Assembly: GCA_031969655.1 (NCBI GenBank)
Contig: DALYJX010000231.1
Span: 1 to 11,993, forward strand
DNA: 11,993 nt
Direction of reading: 5' to 3'
From: Microseira sp003486305
GTDB taxonomy: Bacteria > Cyanobacteriota > Cyanobacteriia > Cyanobacteriales > Aerosakkonemataceae
The notes below the pieces were generated by a model. It saw only the letters and a program-made list of their open reading frames with translations, made no database searches and was not told the origin of the DNA. Positions 1 to 6,455 of this stretch are shown piece after piece. Both the position numbers and the translations under genes were made by a program. Positions within the stretch are counted from its first letter, which is position 1. Every line of letters starts with the position of its first letter.

Positions 1-66
1 AATACAAATAAACTGCATCCATTTTGCAATTATTCAGCTTCTTGTGCCACCGAAGCAAAGCGACAT

Positions 67-131
67 CAGGCAGAGCCTGGTTCAACTCGTAACCAGGCAG
101 AGCCTGGTTACGACAATAGAGGCTCTGCCTC
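67..131. repeat. Cluster of three GAGGCAGAGCCTC-type hairpins
   Basis: Three short palindromes lie in tandem. They are CAGGC-AGA-GCCTG at 67-79, an 8-bp stem AACCAGGC-AGA-GCCTGGTT at 91-109, and GAGGC-TCT-GCCTC at 119-131. The same hairpin family recurs at 5409-5479. Such interspersed hairpins are common between genes in filamentous cyanobacteria. The cluster sits upstream of the hemB regulatory region and could be transcribed as the 3' end of a gene left of the window, but no U-rich tract follows, so I do not call a terminator. Confidence 0.75.
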
Positions 132-186
132 GACACCAGCCCCAATGTGCTGTTTTCAGATTGTGCATTTTAGCGGCGCAATTTTT

Positions 187-205
187 TATAGAATGATTCT
201 CATTC
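187..205 (+). promoter_or_regulatory. Fur-box-like palindrome over a -10-like hexamer upstream of hemB
   Basis: GAATGATTCTCATTC at 191-205 is a perfect 6-3-6 inverted repeat (GAATGA/TCATTC) and resembles the core of the Fur consensus (GATAATGATAATCATTATC). It overlaps the -10-like hexamer TATAGA at 187-192 and lies 33 bp before the hemB ATG. No convincing -35 is visible. FurA of Anabaena is reported to act on tetrapyrrole genes, which would fit. Binding here is inferred, not shown. Confidence 0.5.
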
Positions 206-238
206 CATAAAAAAGAGAACCCTTCTCGCCTCATAGCT

Positions 239-1243
239 ATGACATCGAATCAAACAACCCCCGCGACTGAATTAATTTATCGCCCCCGCCGCCTGCGCCG
301 CACCCCTGCATTGCGGCGAATGGTACAAGAAACCCATTTAACTGCAAATGACTTAATTTATCCCGTCTTTGTGATGGAAGGAGAAGCGCAAAAGGTGGAA
401 ATAGCATCGATGCCGGGATGCTACCGCTATACATTGGATTTGCTGCTAAAAGAAATTGCCGATGCAGCGGCGTTGGGAGTCAATGCTGTAGCGCTCTTCC
501 CCGTAATTTCCCCTGCCAAAAAAGACGATACTGGCAGCGAAAGTTACAACGAATCAGGATTGGTGCAGCAAACAATAAAAGCAATTAAAAAAGCCATTCC
601 AGATATTGTTGTCATCACCGATGTAGCTTTAGATCCTTTCACCACCCACGGACACGATGGCGTCGTAGATGACAATGGTGCGATTCTCAACGACCCCACC
701 GTAGAAATTTTAGTCAAAATGGCGCTATCTCAAGCCGCAGCAGGCGCCGATATGGTCGCACCTTCTGACATGATGGACGGGCGGGTAGGAAAAATTCGCA
801 AAGCTTTGGATGCAGCAGGTTACTTTGATGTGGGAATTCTTGCTTACTCGGCTAAGTATGCCTCTGCTTATTATGGCCCGTTTCGGGATGCCTTAGATTC
901 TGCCCCCAAATTTGGCGATAAAAAAACATACCAAATGGATGCGGCAAATGCGAGGGAAGCACTCAAGGAAGTTGCCTTAGATATTGCCGAAGGGGCAGAT
1001 ATTGTGATGGTAAAACCTGCTTTGGCTTATCTTGATATTATTTGCCAAGTAAAAGCGGCAACAAATTTACCCGTTGCAGCCTATAACGTCAGCGGCGAAT
1101 ATGCCATGATAAAAGCCGCCGCACAGCAAGGCTGGATTGATGAAAAAAAGGTAATTTTGGAAACCCTAACCAGCATGAAACGAGCAGGTGCGGATTTGAT
1201 TTTGACTTATTTTGCTAAAGAAGTTGCGTTGATGTTGCGCTAG
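239..1243 (+). CDS. hemB: Delta-aminolevulinic acid dehydratase (porphobilinogen synthase)
   Basis: Cytoplasmic enzyme that condenses two 5-aminolevulinate molecules to porphobilinogen, the common step toward haem, chlorophyll, bilins and cobalamin. At 334 residues it is full length for the family. The two Schiff-base lysines are visible as K206 in YSAKYAS and K259 in VMVKPA. The stretch DVALDPFTTHGHDG (128-141) lacks the three cysteines of the catalytic zinc site of E. coli, animal and yeast enzymes and has the Asp-type motif, so it should be of the Zn-independent, Mg-responsive class seen in plants, cyanobacteria and Pseudomonas. The ATG at 239 is chosen because the N-terminal TELIYRPRRLRRTPALRRMV segment is family-typical. 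No strong Shine-Dalgarno is present. A Fur-like palindrome lies just upstream and a hairpin terminator 48 bp downstream, so it is probably monocistronic. Confidence 0.97.
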   Translation: MTSNQTTPATELIYRPRRLRRTPALRRMVQETHLTANDLIYPVFVMEGEAQKVEIASMPGCYRYTLDLLLKEIADAAALGVNAVALFPVISPAKKDDTGSESYNESGLVQQTIKAIKKAIPDIVVITDVALDPFTTHGHDGVVDDNGAILNDPTVEILVKMALSQAAAGADMVAPSDMMDGRVGKIRKALDAAGYFDVGILAYSAKYASAYYGPFRDALDSAPKFGDKKTYQMDAANAREALKEVALDIAEGADIVMVKPALAYLDIICQVKAATNLPVAAYNVSGEYAMIKAAAQQGWIDEKKVILETLTSMKRAGADLILTYFAKEVALMLR

Positions 1244-1290
1244 GCACTTGCTTAGGAATCCGCGTTAACAACCCCCCTTATTCTTAATTT

Positions 1291-1316
1291 AGACCGCGCA
1301 GGCGGTCTTTGTTTGT
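1291..1316 (+). terminator. Rho-independent-type terminator of hemB
   Basis: AGACCGC at 1291-1297, loop GCAG, and GCGGTCT at 1302-1308 form a perfect 7-bp GC-rich stem followed by TTTGTTTG. It begins 48 bp after the hemB stop. The same hairpin is the first half of each 55-bp tandem repeat unit that follows, so the terminator appears to come from the repeat. Confidence 0.6.
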
Positions 1317-1337
1317 ATAGGCGCGACTTCAGTCGTT

Positions 1338-1437
1338 NNNNNNNNNNNNNNNNNNNNNNNNNNNNNNNNNNNNNNNNNNNNNNNNNNNNNNNNNNNNNNN
1401 NNNNNNNNNNNNNNNNNNNNNNNNNNNNNNNNNNNNN
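1338..1437. other. Assembly gap (100 N)
   Basis: Exactly 100 ambiguous bases, the usual placeholder for a gap of unknown size. It sits inside the 55-bp tandem repeat array, which explains why assembly failed. The true distance between hemB and feoA is therefore unknown. Confidence 0.98.
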
Positions 1438-1566
1438 CGTTATTTAGACCGCGCAGGCGGTCTTTGCTTGTATAGGCGCGACTTCAGTCGTTCGTTATTT
1501 AGACCGCGCAGGCGGTCTTTGCTTGTATAGGCGCGACTTCAGTCGTTAAGCTTCCACCGCAGCTGC

Positions 1567-1628
1567 TAGGGGCACCGCAAGATCGATATTTCGGGTTTGA
1601 AAACAATGTTTTACATGCCGTGCCCCTA
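1567..1628. repeat. Inverted repeat of the TAGGGGCACGGCA type
   Basis: TAGGGGCACCGCA at 1567-1579 pairs, with one mismatch, with TGCCGTGCCCCTA at 1616-1628 across a 36-nt loop. The arms resemble the internal GGGACACGGCA/TGCCGTGTCCC segments of the MITE-like elements elsewhere in this window, so it may be a related fold-back repeat. No coding function is apparent. Confidence 0.6.
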
Positions 1629-1737
1629 CCAGTTGCCCAATACCCGATTTAAGAAAAAATTTCATCTCTAGAAAGGCATAAATTTACAGCTTTTTTTAAC
1701 AAAACCCCCCTAGAGTTAGCTGGGTCACAGGAGTATG

Positions 1738-1750
1738 CTGATATTATCAG
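1738..1750 (+). promoter_or_regulatory. Palindromic operator candidate over a -10-like hexamer upstream of feoA
   Basis: CTGATATTATCAG is a perfect 5-3-5 palindrome and contains the -10-like TATTAT (1742-1747). It lies 35 bp before the feoA ATG. Its GATA/TATC half sites resemble a shortened Fur box, and ferrous transporters are classic Fur targets. It is shorter than the 19-bp consensus, so another metalloregulator or chance is possible. Confidence 0.4.
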
Positions 1751-1785
1751 TAAGCTTTTGAGAAAAGTTCCTAGTAATTCCAAAA

Positions 1786-2031
1786 ATGTTAAGAATTCAC
1801 CTCGCTTCATTAAAACCCGGTCAAATCGCCACCATCGCAGCGTTACAAGCAGAAGAGTGCTTGCAACAACGCCTACAAGCACTGGGTTTTCGCGCCGGAA
1901 GGCAAGTAGAAATGATTCGGCGTGCCTGGTTTGGCGGGCCAGTTCACGTGCGCGTGGGAACCACAGAAGTAATGCTGCGTCGCAGCGAAGCCAAAGAAAT
2001 CCATGTCACGCACTTGAATGAAGGAGAATGA
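1786..2031 (+). CDS. feoA: Ferrous iron transport protein A
   Basis: Small cytoplasmic SH3-like protein of 81 residues that works with FeoB in Fe(II) uptake. Family features are visible in order: LKPGQIATIAAL (9-20), RLQALGFRAGRQVEMI (29-44), the FGGPVHVRV turn (49-57) and the final strand VMLRRSEAKEIHV (62-74). The length is normal for a stand-alone FeoA. The ATG at 1786 has no clear Shine-Dalgarno, only an A/G-rich stretch (GAGAAAAG) about 17 nt upstream, but it is the only start giving the full domain. Its stop codon overlaps the first possible feoB ATG in an ATGA arrangement, so the pair is translationally coupled. A palindrome resembling a metalloregulator site lies just upstream. Confidence 0.93.
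   Translation: MLRIHLASLKPGQIATIAALQAEECLQQRLQALGFRAGRQVEMIRRAWFGGPVHVRVGTTEVMLRRSEAKEIHVTHLNEGE
2021..2026 (+). promoter_or_regulatory. Shine-Dalgarno site that decides the feoB start
   Basis: AAGGAG lies within the last codons of feoA. It is 1 nt from the ATG at 2028 but 7 nt from the ATG at 2034. The second ATG therefore has the normal spacing and is the likelier start of FeoB. Confidence 0.65.
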
Positions 2032-2033
2032 GC

Positions 2034-3827
2034 ATGAAACAGATAGCTGTTTTAGGAATGCCGAATACGGGCAAATCGACTTTTTTTAACCGAATAACGG
2101 GTGCAAATGCCAGTATTGGCAACTGGCCTGGAATTACCGTAGACCTGATGATGGCGAAGGTCAAACTCGGCGAAGAACCAGCGGAGATTGTGGACTTGCC
2201 AGGTATTTACGATCTGCGGGGCTTTTCGGAAGATGAGGCAGTAGTGAGAGATTTTCTCGAAAAGACTCCTCTGGACTTAGTACTAATTATTCTCAATACT
2301 GCTCAAATTGACCGCCAAGTCAGCCTTGCGTTGCAGGTGAAGCATTTGGGAGTTCCGGCGGTGTTGCTGTTAAATATGGCAGATGAGGCTCCCAAGTTTG
2401 GGGTGGAAGTCGAACCGGAGAAGATGGCAGCGCATTTAGGGATGCCTGTAATGCCAATTAGTGCCAAATATGGTCACGGTTACGAGACGGCTTATCGGAC
2501 AATTGCTGATAGTTTGAGTCATCAAGACGATGCAGTTTGCGTTGGTAAGATTGAGGAGCATTTGGTAAGCGATCGCCAACTAGCTGCCGAAATGGGTAAC
2601 CTCTTGCAAGATGCGGTTCACGTACCAGCGCAAGCCAAAGCAAACTGGACAACCCGGTTAGATAAAATCCTACTGCATCCCGTGTTTGGGTTGCCAATCT
2701 TTTTTGCGGCAATGTTTTTGATGTTCCAGGCAGTTTATGCATTGGGAACGCCGCTGCAAGAATTATTGGGAAATGGGTTTGATTGGTTGCAGAAAAATGC
2801 CTTAGAACCTGGTTTAGCCGGACTGCCAGAATTATTAAGGGGCTTCCTAATTGACGGGTTATATACTGGTTTGACAACCGTCGCAGCGTTTATCCCGGTG
2901 ATTATTTTGTTCTTCTTCTGCATGGCAATTGTAGAAGATAGCGGCTACTTATCTCGGTCGGCATTTTTGATGGATGCGTTGATGCAGAGATTGGGATTAG
3001 ACGGTCGATCTTTTGTGATGTCGCTGATGGGATTTGGCTGCAACGTACCGGCAATTATGGGGACAAGGGTGATGCGTTCCCCTGGTTTGCGAATGCTTTC
3101 CATGCTGGTAATTCCCTTTTCTTTATGTTCGGCAAGGCTGAACGTATTTATCTTTATGACGACGGCGCTATTTGCCGCACGCATTGCGCCTATAGTCTTG
3201 TTCAGTTTGTACGTTCTCAGCTTTGTGGCGGCTATTTTGACGGCCTTTTTATTTAAAGGTCAGTATCCCAACAAAGAGCCATTTGTTTTGGAATTGCCTC
3301 CTTATAGATTCCCTACATTCAAACAAATTCTGCTGCGTTCTTGGTGTGAGGTAAAACATTTTTGGCGGTGGTCTTATCGGTTTATTATCTTTGGAGTTGT
3401 GGCAATTTGGGCGCTGAATAACTTACCGCCTGGGGTTCCACCTGCGAGTTCCCAAACGCTTTCGGGAATGCTAGGACAATTGACGCAGCCGATTTTAGGG
3501 CCGATCGGAATTAATTCGCAATTGGCGGTGGCGCTGCTTTTTGGCTTTGTGGCGAAAGAGATCGTTTTGGGTGGATTGGCGGTAATTTACGGTCAGTCTG
3601 AAGATAGTCAATTAATGGGAGCGATCGCGCAGCAAATCGACTGGGTACAGGCGTATAGTTTCATGCTATTTACCCTGCTGTATATCCCTTGTCTTTCAAC
3701 AGTAGCTGTGTTAAAAAGTGAATCCAAGAGTGCGAAATTTGCTTGGATATCCGTAGCGTGGTCGGTGGGATTAGCATGGGTATCCAGCTTTATTTTCTAT
3801 CAAGGTGCAAGGCTTTTAGGATTTTAA
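2034..3827 (+). CDS. feoB: Ferrous iron transport protein B (GTPase-coupled Fe(II) transporter)
   Basis: Inner-membrane Fe(II) transporter with an N-terminal G domain. From the 2034 start it has 597 residues, shorter than the roughly 770 of the E. coli protein. The G domain shows G1 GMPNTGKS (8-15), G2 Thr35 in PGITVD, G3 DLPG (54-57), G4 NMAD (114-117) and G5 SAK (143-145). The membrane part has the conserved blocks GYLSRSAFLMD (304-314), GFGCNVPAIMGTR (333-345), FSLCSARLNVF, KEIVLG (508-513) and IPCLSTVAVLKSE (551-563). These form the two gate regions with their conserved cysteines. An in-frame ATG 6 bp upstream (2028) overlaps the feoA stop, but Shine-Dalgarno spacing favours 2034. No feoC follows. 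A terminator-like hairpin lies just after the stop, so the operon appears to be feoAB only. Confidence 0.96.
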   Translation: MKQIAVLGMPNTGKSTFFNRITGANASIGNWPGITVDLMMAKVKLGEEPAEIVDLPGIYDLRGFSEDEAVVRDFLEKTPLDLVLIILNTAQIDRQVSLALQVKHLGVPAVLLLNMADEAPKFGVEVEPEKMAAHLGMPVMPISAKYGHGYETAYRTIADSLSHQDDAVCVGKIEEHLVSDRQLAAEMGNLLQDAVHVPAQAKANWTTRLDKILLHPVFGLPIFFAAMFLMFQAVYALGTPLQELLGNGFDWLQKNALEPGLAGLPELLRGFLIDGLYTGLTTVAAFIPVIILFFFCMAIVEDSGYLSRSAFLMDALMQRLGLDGRSFVMSLMGFGCNVPAIMGTRVMRSPGLRMLSMLVIPFSLCSARLNVFIFMTTALFAARIAPIVLFSLYVLSFVAAILTAFLFKGQYPNKEPFVLELPPYRFPTFKQILLRSWCEVKHFWRWSYRFIIFGVVAIWALNNLPPGVPPASSQTLSGMLGQLTQPILGPIGINSQLAVALLFGFVAKEIVLGGLAVIYGQSEDSQLMGAIAQQIDWVQAYSFMLFTLLYIPCLSTVAVLKSESKSAKFAWISVAWSVGLAWVSSFIFYQGARLLGF

Positions 3828-3852
3828 TTGGCGCATTTGTGTCTTACGGCTT

Positions 3853-3897
3853 AGTGGGGCGATCGCTTGTTTTTAACAGCTTTCTCCCCACTTTTTT
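3853..3897 (+). terminator. Terminator-like hairpin after feoB
   Basis: AGTGGGG at 3853-3859 pairs with CCCCACT at 3886-3892, followed by a run of six T (3892-3897). The 26-nt loop can partly fold on itself (GCTTGTT with AACAGC). It starts 26 bp after the feoB stop. The long loop makes it less typical than the hemB terminator. Confidence 0.5.
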
Positions 3898-3941
3898 AAT
3901 GTCCTTTAGTTAACCAAAGTTGCTAGTTATAAACTTGGGTT

Positions 3942-3962
3942 TTGCTAATTGCTAATTGCTAA
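3942..3962. repeat. STRR heptanucleotide repeat (TTGCTAA x3)
   Basis: Three perfect head-to-tail copies of TTGCTAA followed by TTGG. Short tandemly repeated heptanucleotides of this kind are a known class in cyanobacterial genomes and are useful taxonomic evidence here. Confidence 0.85.
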
Positions 3963-3981
3963 TTGGCAGAGTATAAAGGTT

Positions 3982-4059
3982 GTAGGTTGGGTTGAGGTAC
4001 GAAACCCAACTTGGAATGCCTCAGAGAGTTGGGTTTCGCTTCGCAAGGACCCAACCTAC
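3982..4059. repeat. Nested inverted repeat (GTAGGTTGGGT...ACCCAACCTAC)
   Basis: The outer arms GTAGGTTGGGT (3982-3992) and ACCCAACCTAC (4049-4059) are perfect 11-bp inverted repeats. Inside them are CGAAACCCAAC (4000-4010) and GTTGGGTTTCG (4028-4038), also a perfect 11-bp pair. The result is a cruciform-capable element of 78 bp. A 62-codon open frame crossing it is a by-product of the repeat, not a gene. Confidence 0.85.
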
Positions 4060-4064
4060 GAATG

Positions 4065-4207
4065 ATATGATGTCCGTTGAATTGCCCATAATAAAAAAAC
4101 TTCACGTCGTCTTGCGTAGGGACGCATTAGAGATATCTCCGACACAGATAACGTTTATCTTGCCGTGTCCCGGCTGCTAATTATGGGTAATCGACCGGAT
4201 ATCATAT
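4065..4207 (+). mobile_element. MITE-like element, copy 1 (143 bp)
   Basis: Non-coding element bounded by imperfect inverted termini. The left end, ATATGATGTCCGTTGAATTG and onward to position 4092, matches the reverse complement of the right end (4180-4207) at 23 of 28 positions. The interior carries TGCGTAGGGACG, GATAACGTTTATC and GCCGTGTCCC. Copies 2 and 3 in this window share the same layout, which defines a family. There is no transposase, so movement would need an enzyme encoded elsewhere. I cannot identify a clear target duplication. Confidence 0.75.
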
Positions 4208-4269
4208 GATTAGATAAATTTATCACCCTAAGTACGGGAGAGCCGTAGTGTATAATTTTTGATGGTGTA

Positions 4270-4326
4270 GGGGCTGGTTTTACCAACCATTCTGGAAAAT
4301 CGCGAGAAATTTTTTAAACCCGCCCC
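4270..4326. repeat. Inverted repeat GGGGCTGGTTT...AAACCCGCCCC
   Basis: The arms at 4270-4280 and 4316-4326 pair at 10 of 11 positions across a 35-nt loop. It lies between MITE copy 1 and a solitary MITE-end-like segment at 4347-4362. It could be an independent repeat or the core of a second degenerate element. Confidence 0.6.
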
Positions 4327-4346
4327 GACGTGCAGCTACCAATGCT

Positions 4347-4386
4347 ACCGGACATGATATTAGTTACCAACAGAAACCCGGTTTCT
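4347..4386. repeat. Solo MITE-end fragment followed by AGAAACCCGGTTTCT palindrome
   Basis: ACCGGACATGATATTA at 4347-4362 matches the right end of the MITE-like family, especially copy 3. Ten bases on, AGAAACCCGGTTTCT (4372-4386) is a perfect 6-3-6 palindrome. The same pairing of element end and GAAACC-type repeat is seen beside copy 3 (11928 onward) and, in degenerate form, beside copy 2 (6446-6458). Confidence 0.6.
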
Positions 4387-4447
4387 AGTATCGATCCCCC
4401 TCTACTCCCCTTAACAAGGAAGGAGTTGATTCAAAATCCAAAATCAT

Positions 4448-5287
4448 CTATCGATTTGGCTGGGAGGGCGTGTTTTGGGGAGTAACATTAATGAATGGCA
4501 GCGCATTGTTTCCACCCATCACTTGAGGAAAGCGACCATCCCATTTTTCAATCGCTTGCTTTTGCAGAATTTGCGGCGTTAAATTTTCCCGCAGCAATCT
4601 TTGAGATTCAGCTTGACCTTTAGCGCGATTCACTTCTGCCTGCGCTTCTTTAGAGGCTTTTAAGGCAATATATTCGGCTTGCTTGGCTTCTTGTTCGGCG
4701 ATTTGCTTGGCTTCAATCGCTTTAGTAAATTCGGGAGAAAACCCAAAATTAACTAAAGAGACATCATCGACAATAATTCCGTAAGCTGCCAGACGTCTTT
4801 TGAGTTGGCTGTCAATTTCCTCTTTTAAGGCAGTGCGTTTGGTGATAATTTCTTCAGCGGTTTTTTTGGCAGTGGCTGCTTTGAGAACTTCGGAAACCGC
4901 AGGAGTGATAATCCCAGTCACAATCTGATCTTGCTCTCCAACTTGTTGATATATTTTGTTCACTTGGGCGGGATCGATATGCCAGTTGACGGCTAGTTCC
5001 GTTGTCACTTTTTGCAGATCTTTGGAAGCTGCATCGCTTTGGAAATCATTTTTTTGCACGCGGACGCTGAGTCTTTTAACCGATGTGACGATTGGTACAA
5101 TCGGATGGATACCTTCATCTAAAACGACGTTTTGAACTTTGCCGAAGTTCATGACAACGCCGCGCTCTCCAGCTTTAATAATCGTAAAGGGACGGAAAAT
5201 AATCGCTACCAGTAATAAGATGATTCCGCCTGTAGCGTAGAGACTAAGGGGAAGAGAATCGGTAACTCTGTTTCTGGTGGTTTGCAT
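4448..5287 (-). CDS. Prohibitin-type SPFH/Band 7 membrane protein
   Basis: Protein of 279 residues with one N-terminal membrane segment (about 14-32, LSLYATGGIILLLVAIIF), an SPFH/Band 7 domain (about 33-185, starting IIKAGERGVVMNFGKV), an Ala/Glu/Lys-rich coiled coil (about 185-235) and a short polar tail. The VSLVNFGFSPEF block and the following helix are typical of prohibitin-like members such as Synechocystis slr1106. SPFH proteins assemble into ring or cage-like membrane scaffolds, often linked to membrane proteases. The exact role in cyanobacteria is not settled. The start ATG is family-consistent, but there is no visible Shine-Dalgarno. It is transcribed alone, toward feoB, with repeat-rich DNA on both sides. 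Confidence 0.93.
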   Translation of the reverse strand: MQTTRNRVTDSLPLSLYATGGIILLLVAIIFRPFTIIKAGERGVVMNFGKVQNVVLDEGIHPIVPIVTSVKRLSVRVQKNDFQSDAASKDLQKVTTELAVNWHIDPAQVNKIYQQVGEQDQIVTGIITPAVSEVLKAATAKKTAEEIITKRTALKEEIDSQLKRRLAAYGIIVDDVSLVNFGFSPEFTKAIEAKQIAEQEAKQAEYIALKASKEAQAEVNRAKGQAESQRLLRENLTPQILQKQAIEKWDGRFPQVMGGNNALPFINVTPQNTPSQPNR

Positions 5288-5896
5288 AGTTGGATGGGTA
5301 TAAGATTACCGTGGGTTCTGTAATTTTTCTGGCTTTTACTTCTACTTATGACAACAACGTCAAAAGGGAAAATTCCGCAATCTAGATAGAGCTTGCACCA
5401 GTCTCTTAGCGAGGCAGAGCCTCGCCGATCTCGTTCCCAGGCTGGAGCCTGGGAACGAGAGGTAGGAGGCTCTGCCTCCTTTTGTTGATGTGCCAGATTT
5501 AAGGTAAGTCATTTATATTTGTTCAGCGATCGGAAGCGATCGCTCGCTCAACATCTCCAATTAATGATTGGGATGAACTCAGAAAAATATGCAGTTTCCG
5601 ATCTAATAAATAAAAGTTAGTCTGTTTTTTCAGCTTTTGACTCAATTGGTGGGCATTACGTCGAATTCAGGCAATCAATTCAGGCGCAGAGCATTTTTCT
5701 CTGGCTTGCTTGGATAAGTTAAGGCAAATCCTCCATCGCCGCCACCGCCATGACTGCGACTTTGGTACAAGGGTTAAGAGCGCCAGCGGCCTCAACTGGT
5801 AAAATGGAAAATGGAAAAGCTGTATTTTCAGCGATTTATTCCCAATTCGTTTCAGATTAGACCTCTGGCAAAAGTTGCTTGAAAAGGTGATGGTAT
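5288..5896. other. Non-coding spacer between divergent prohibitin and holin-like genes
   Basis: About 600 bp with no convincing gene. It holds the triple hairpin at 5409-5479, a HIP1-rich spot near 5525-5550 (GCGATCGGAAGCGATCGC) and A/T-rich sequence. It must contain the promoters of both flanking genes. A TTGACG (- strand, 5363-5358) is a possible -35 for the prohibitin gene, but the hexamer 17 nt on (AGTAAA) is a poor -10. Short frames around 5667-6054 on the - strand overlap the holin-like gene or have no family features. Confidence 0.6.
5409..5479. repeat. Triple hairpin repeat (GAGGCAGAGCCTC plus CTCGTTCCCAGGCT)
   Basis: There are three stems in a row: GCGAGGC-AGA-GCCTCGC (5409-5425), a perfect 14-bp stem CTCGTTCCCAGGCT/AGCCTGGGAACGAG with a GG loop (5430-5459), and GGAGGC-TCT-GCCTCC (5465-5479) followed by TTTTG. 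The first and third stems are also complementary to each other, so the whole can refold into one long cruciform. The outer hairpins match those at 67-131. The third stem with its T run could end transcripts on the + strand, but no gene ends here. Confidence 0.85.
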
Positions 5897-6268
5897 ATGC
5901 TAAATTTCTTCTTGACTTGGCTAGTTGCAGCAATTTCGCTGCTGGTAACGGCAAAGATAGTACCGGGAATTGAGGTGAGCAGTTTTACGGCAGCTATATT
6001 CGCCGTGGTGATTATTGGGTTTGTCAATGCAACGGTTAAACCGATTATCACCATCCTGACTTTACCCCTAACAATTTTATCTCTTGGTCTATTTCTCTTC
6101 GTCGTGAATGCTATCTCCCTATCTTTAGCGGGATGGTTAGCAAGTGCGTTCGATATTGGGTTTAAAGTTTCTGGTTTTTGGCCTCCTTTATTTGGGTCAA
6201 TTGTGCTTTCTTTGGTATCTGGTTTTATCGGTAAGTTTGTGAAATTGGAGGGGAATCAGACAACTTGA
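5897..6268 (+). CDS. Phage holin family 4 / YvlD-like small membrane protein
   Basis: Very hydrophobic protein of 123 residues with about four membrane segments (near 3-19, 28-46, 52-85 as a hairpin, 97-113). The VNATVKPI segment (43-50) followed by LTLPLTILSLGLFLFVVNA (54-72) is the signature of the YvlD-like family (the phage-holin-4 superfamily). Despite the name, most bacterial members are housekeeping membrane proteins of unknown function with no link to phage, and nothing phage-like is near. AAGGTG lies 9 nt before the ATG and supports this start. It is a single gene, divergent from the prohibitin gene. MITE copy 2 begins 29 bp after its stop. Confidence 0.9.
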   Translation: MLNFFLTWLVAAISLLVTAKIVPGIEVSSFTAAIFAVVIIGFVNATVKPIITILTLPLTILSLGLFLFVVNAISLSLAGWLASAFDIGFKVSGFWPPLFGSIVLSLVSGFIGKFVKLEGNQTT

Positions 6269-6296
6269 TTTTGAGCGATCGCAACTACGCCAAGTA

Positions 6297-6445
6297 ATAT
6301 CATGTCCTTAGGATAACCCATAATCATCAGCCGCGACACGGCACGATTAACGTTATCCGTTCGTCCGATAAATCTAGGATGCCGTGTCCCTACGCAACGA
6401 CTCTGTAAGGCTTTTTTATTATGGGCAATTCAACGGACATCATAT
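6297..6445 (-). mobile_element. MITE-like element, copy 2 (149 bp)
   Basis: Same family as 4065-4207, in the opposite orientation. The termini (6297-6324 and the reverse complement of 6418-6445) agree at 22 of 28 positions and share ATAT.ATGTCC and CCCATAAT. The interior carries GACACGGCA, TTAACGTTATCC and TGCCGTGTCCCTACGCAACGAC. It lies between the convergent holin-like and usher-like genes, ending 10 bp from the usher-like stop codon. It may supply the 3' structure of both transcripts. Confidence 0.75.
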
Positions 6446-6455
6446 AACCAGGTTT

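Larger units (their letters stand above)
1283..1547. repeat. 55-bp double-hairpin tandem repeat array interrupted by a gap
   Basis: Two identical 55-bp units lie head to tail at 1438-1492 and 1493-1547, and a slightly diverged unit lies at 1283-1337, immediately left of the N run. Each unit holds two palindromes: GACCGC-GCAG-GCGGTC and CGACT-TC-AGTCG. There are no variable spacers, so this is not CRISPR. The gap starts and ends exactly at unit boundaries, so more copies are probably missing. Confidence 0.9.

Noticed and set aside
1283..1547. CRISPR-like array of repeats
   Set aside because: The 55-bp units abut directly with no variable spacers, and no cas genes are present. It is a simple tandem repeat of hairpins.
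1758..2021. 87-codon + strand open frame overlapping feoA
   Set aside because: It is an Arg/Ser-rich shadow frame of feoA, which has clear family motifs in the other frame.
3992..4180. 62-codon + strand open frame
   Set aside because: It runs through the GTAGGTTGGGT inverted repeat and MITE copy 1 and has no family features or ribosome binding site. It is repeat-derived.
5667..5954. 95-codon - strand frame, and a nearby ~30-codon stretch reading HGGGGDGGF in another frame
   Set aside because: The first overlaps the well-supported holin-like gene start and looks random. The second is short, has only a TTG start after an in-frame stop, and its Gly run comes from a GCC/ACC-rich patch. At most it is a gene remnant, without support.
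5897..6268. Prophage remnant because of the holin name
   Set aside because: YvlD/phage-holin-4 proteins are widespread chromosomal membrane proteins, and no other phage gene, integrase or attachment site is visible.
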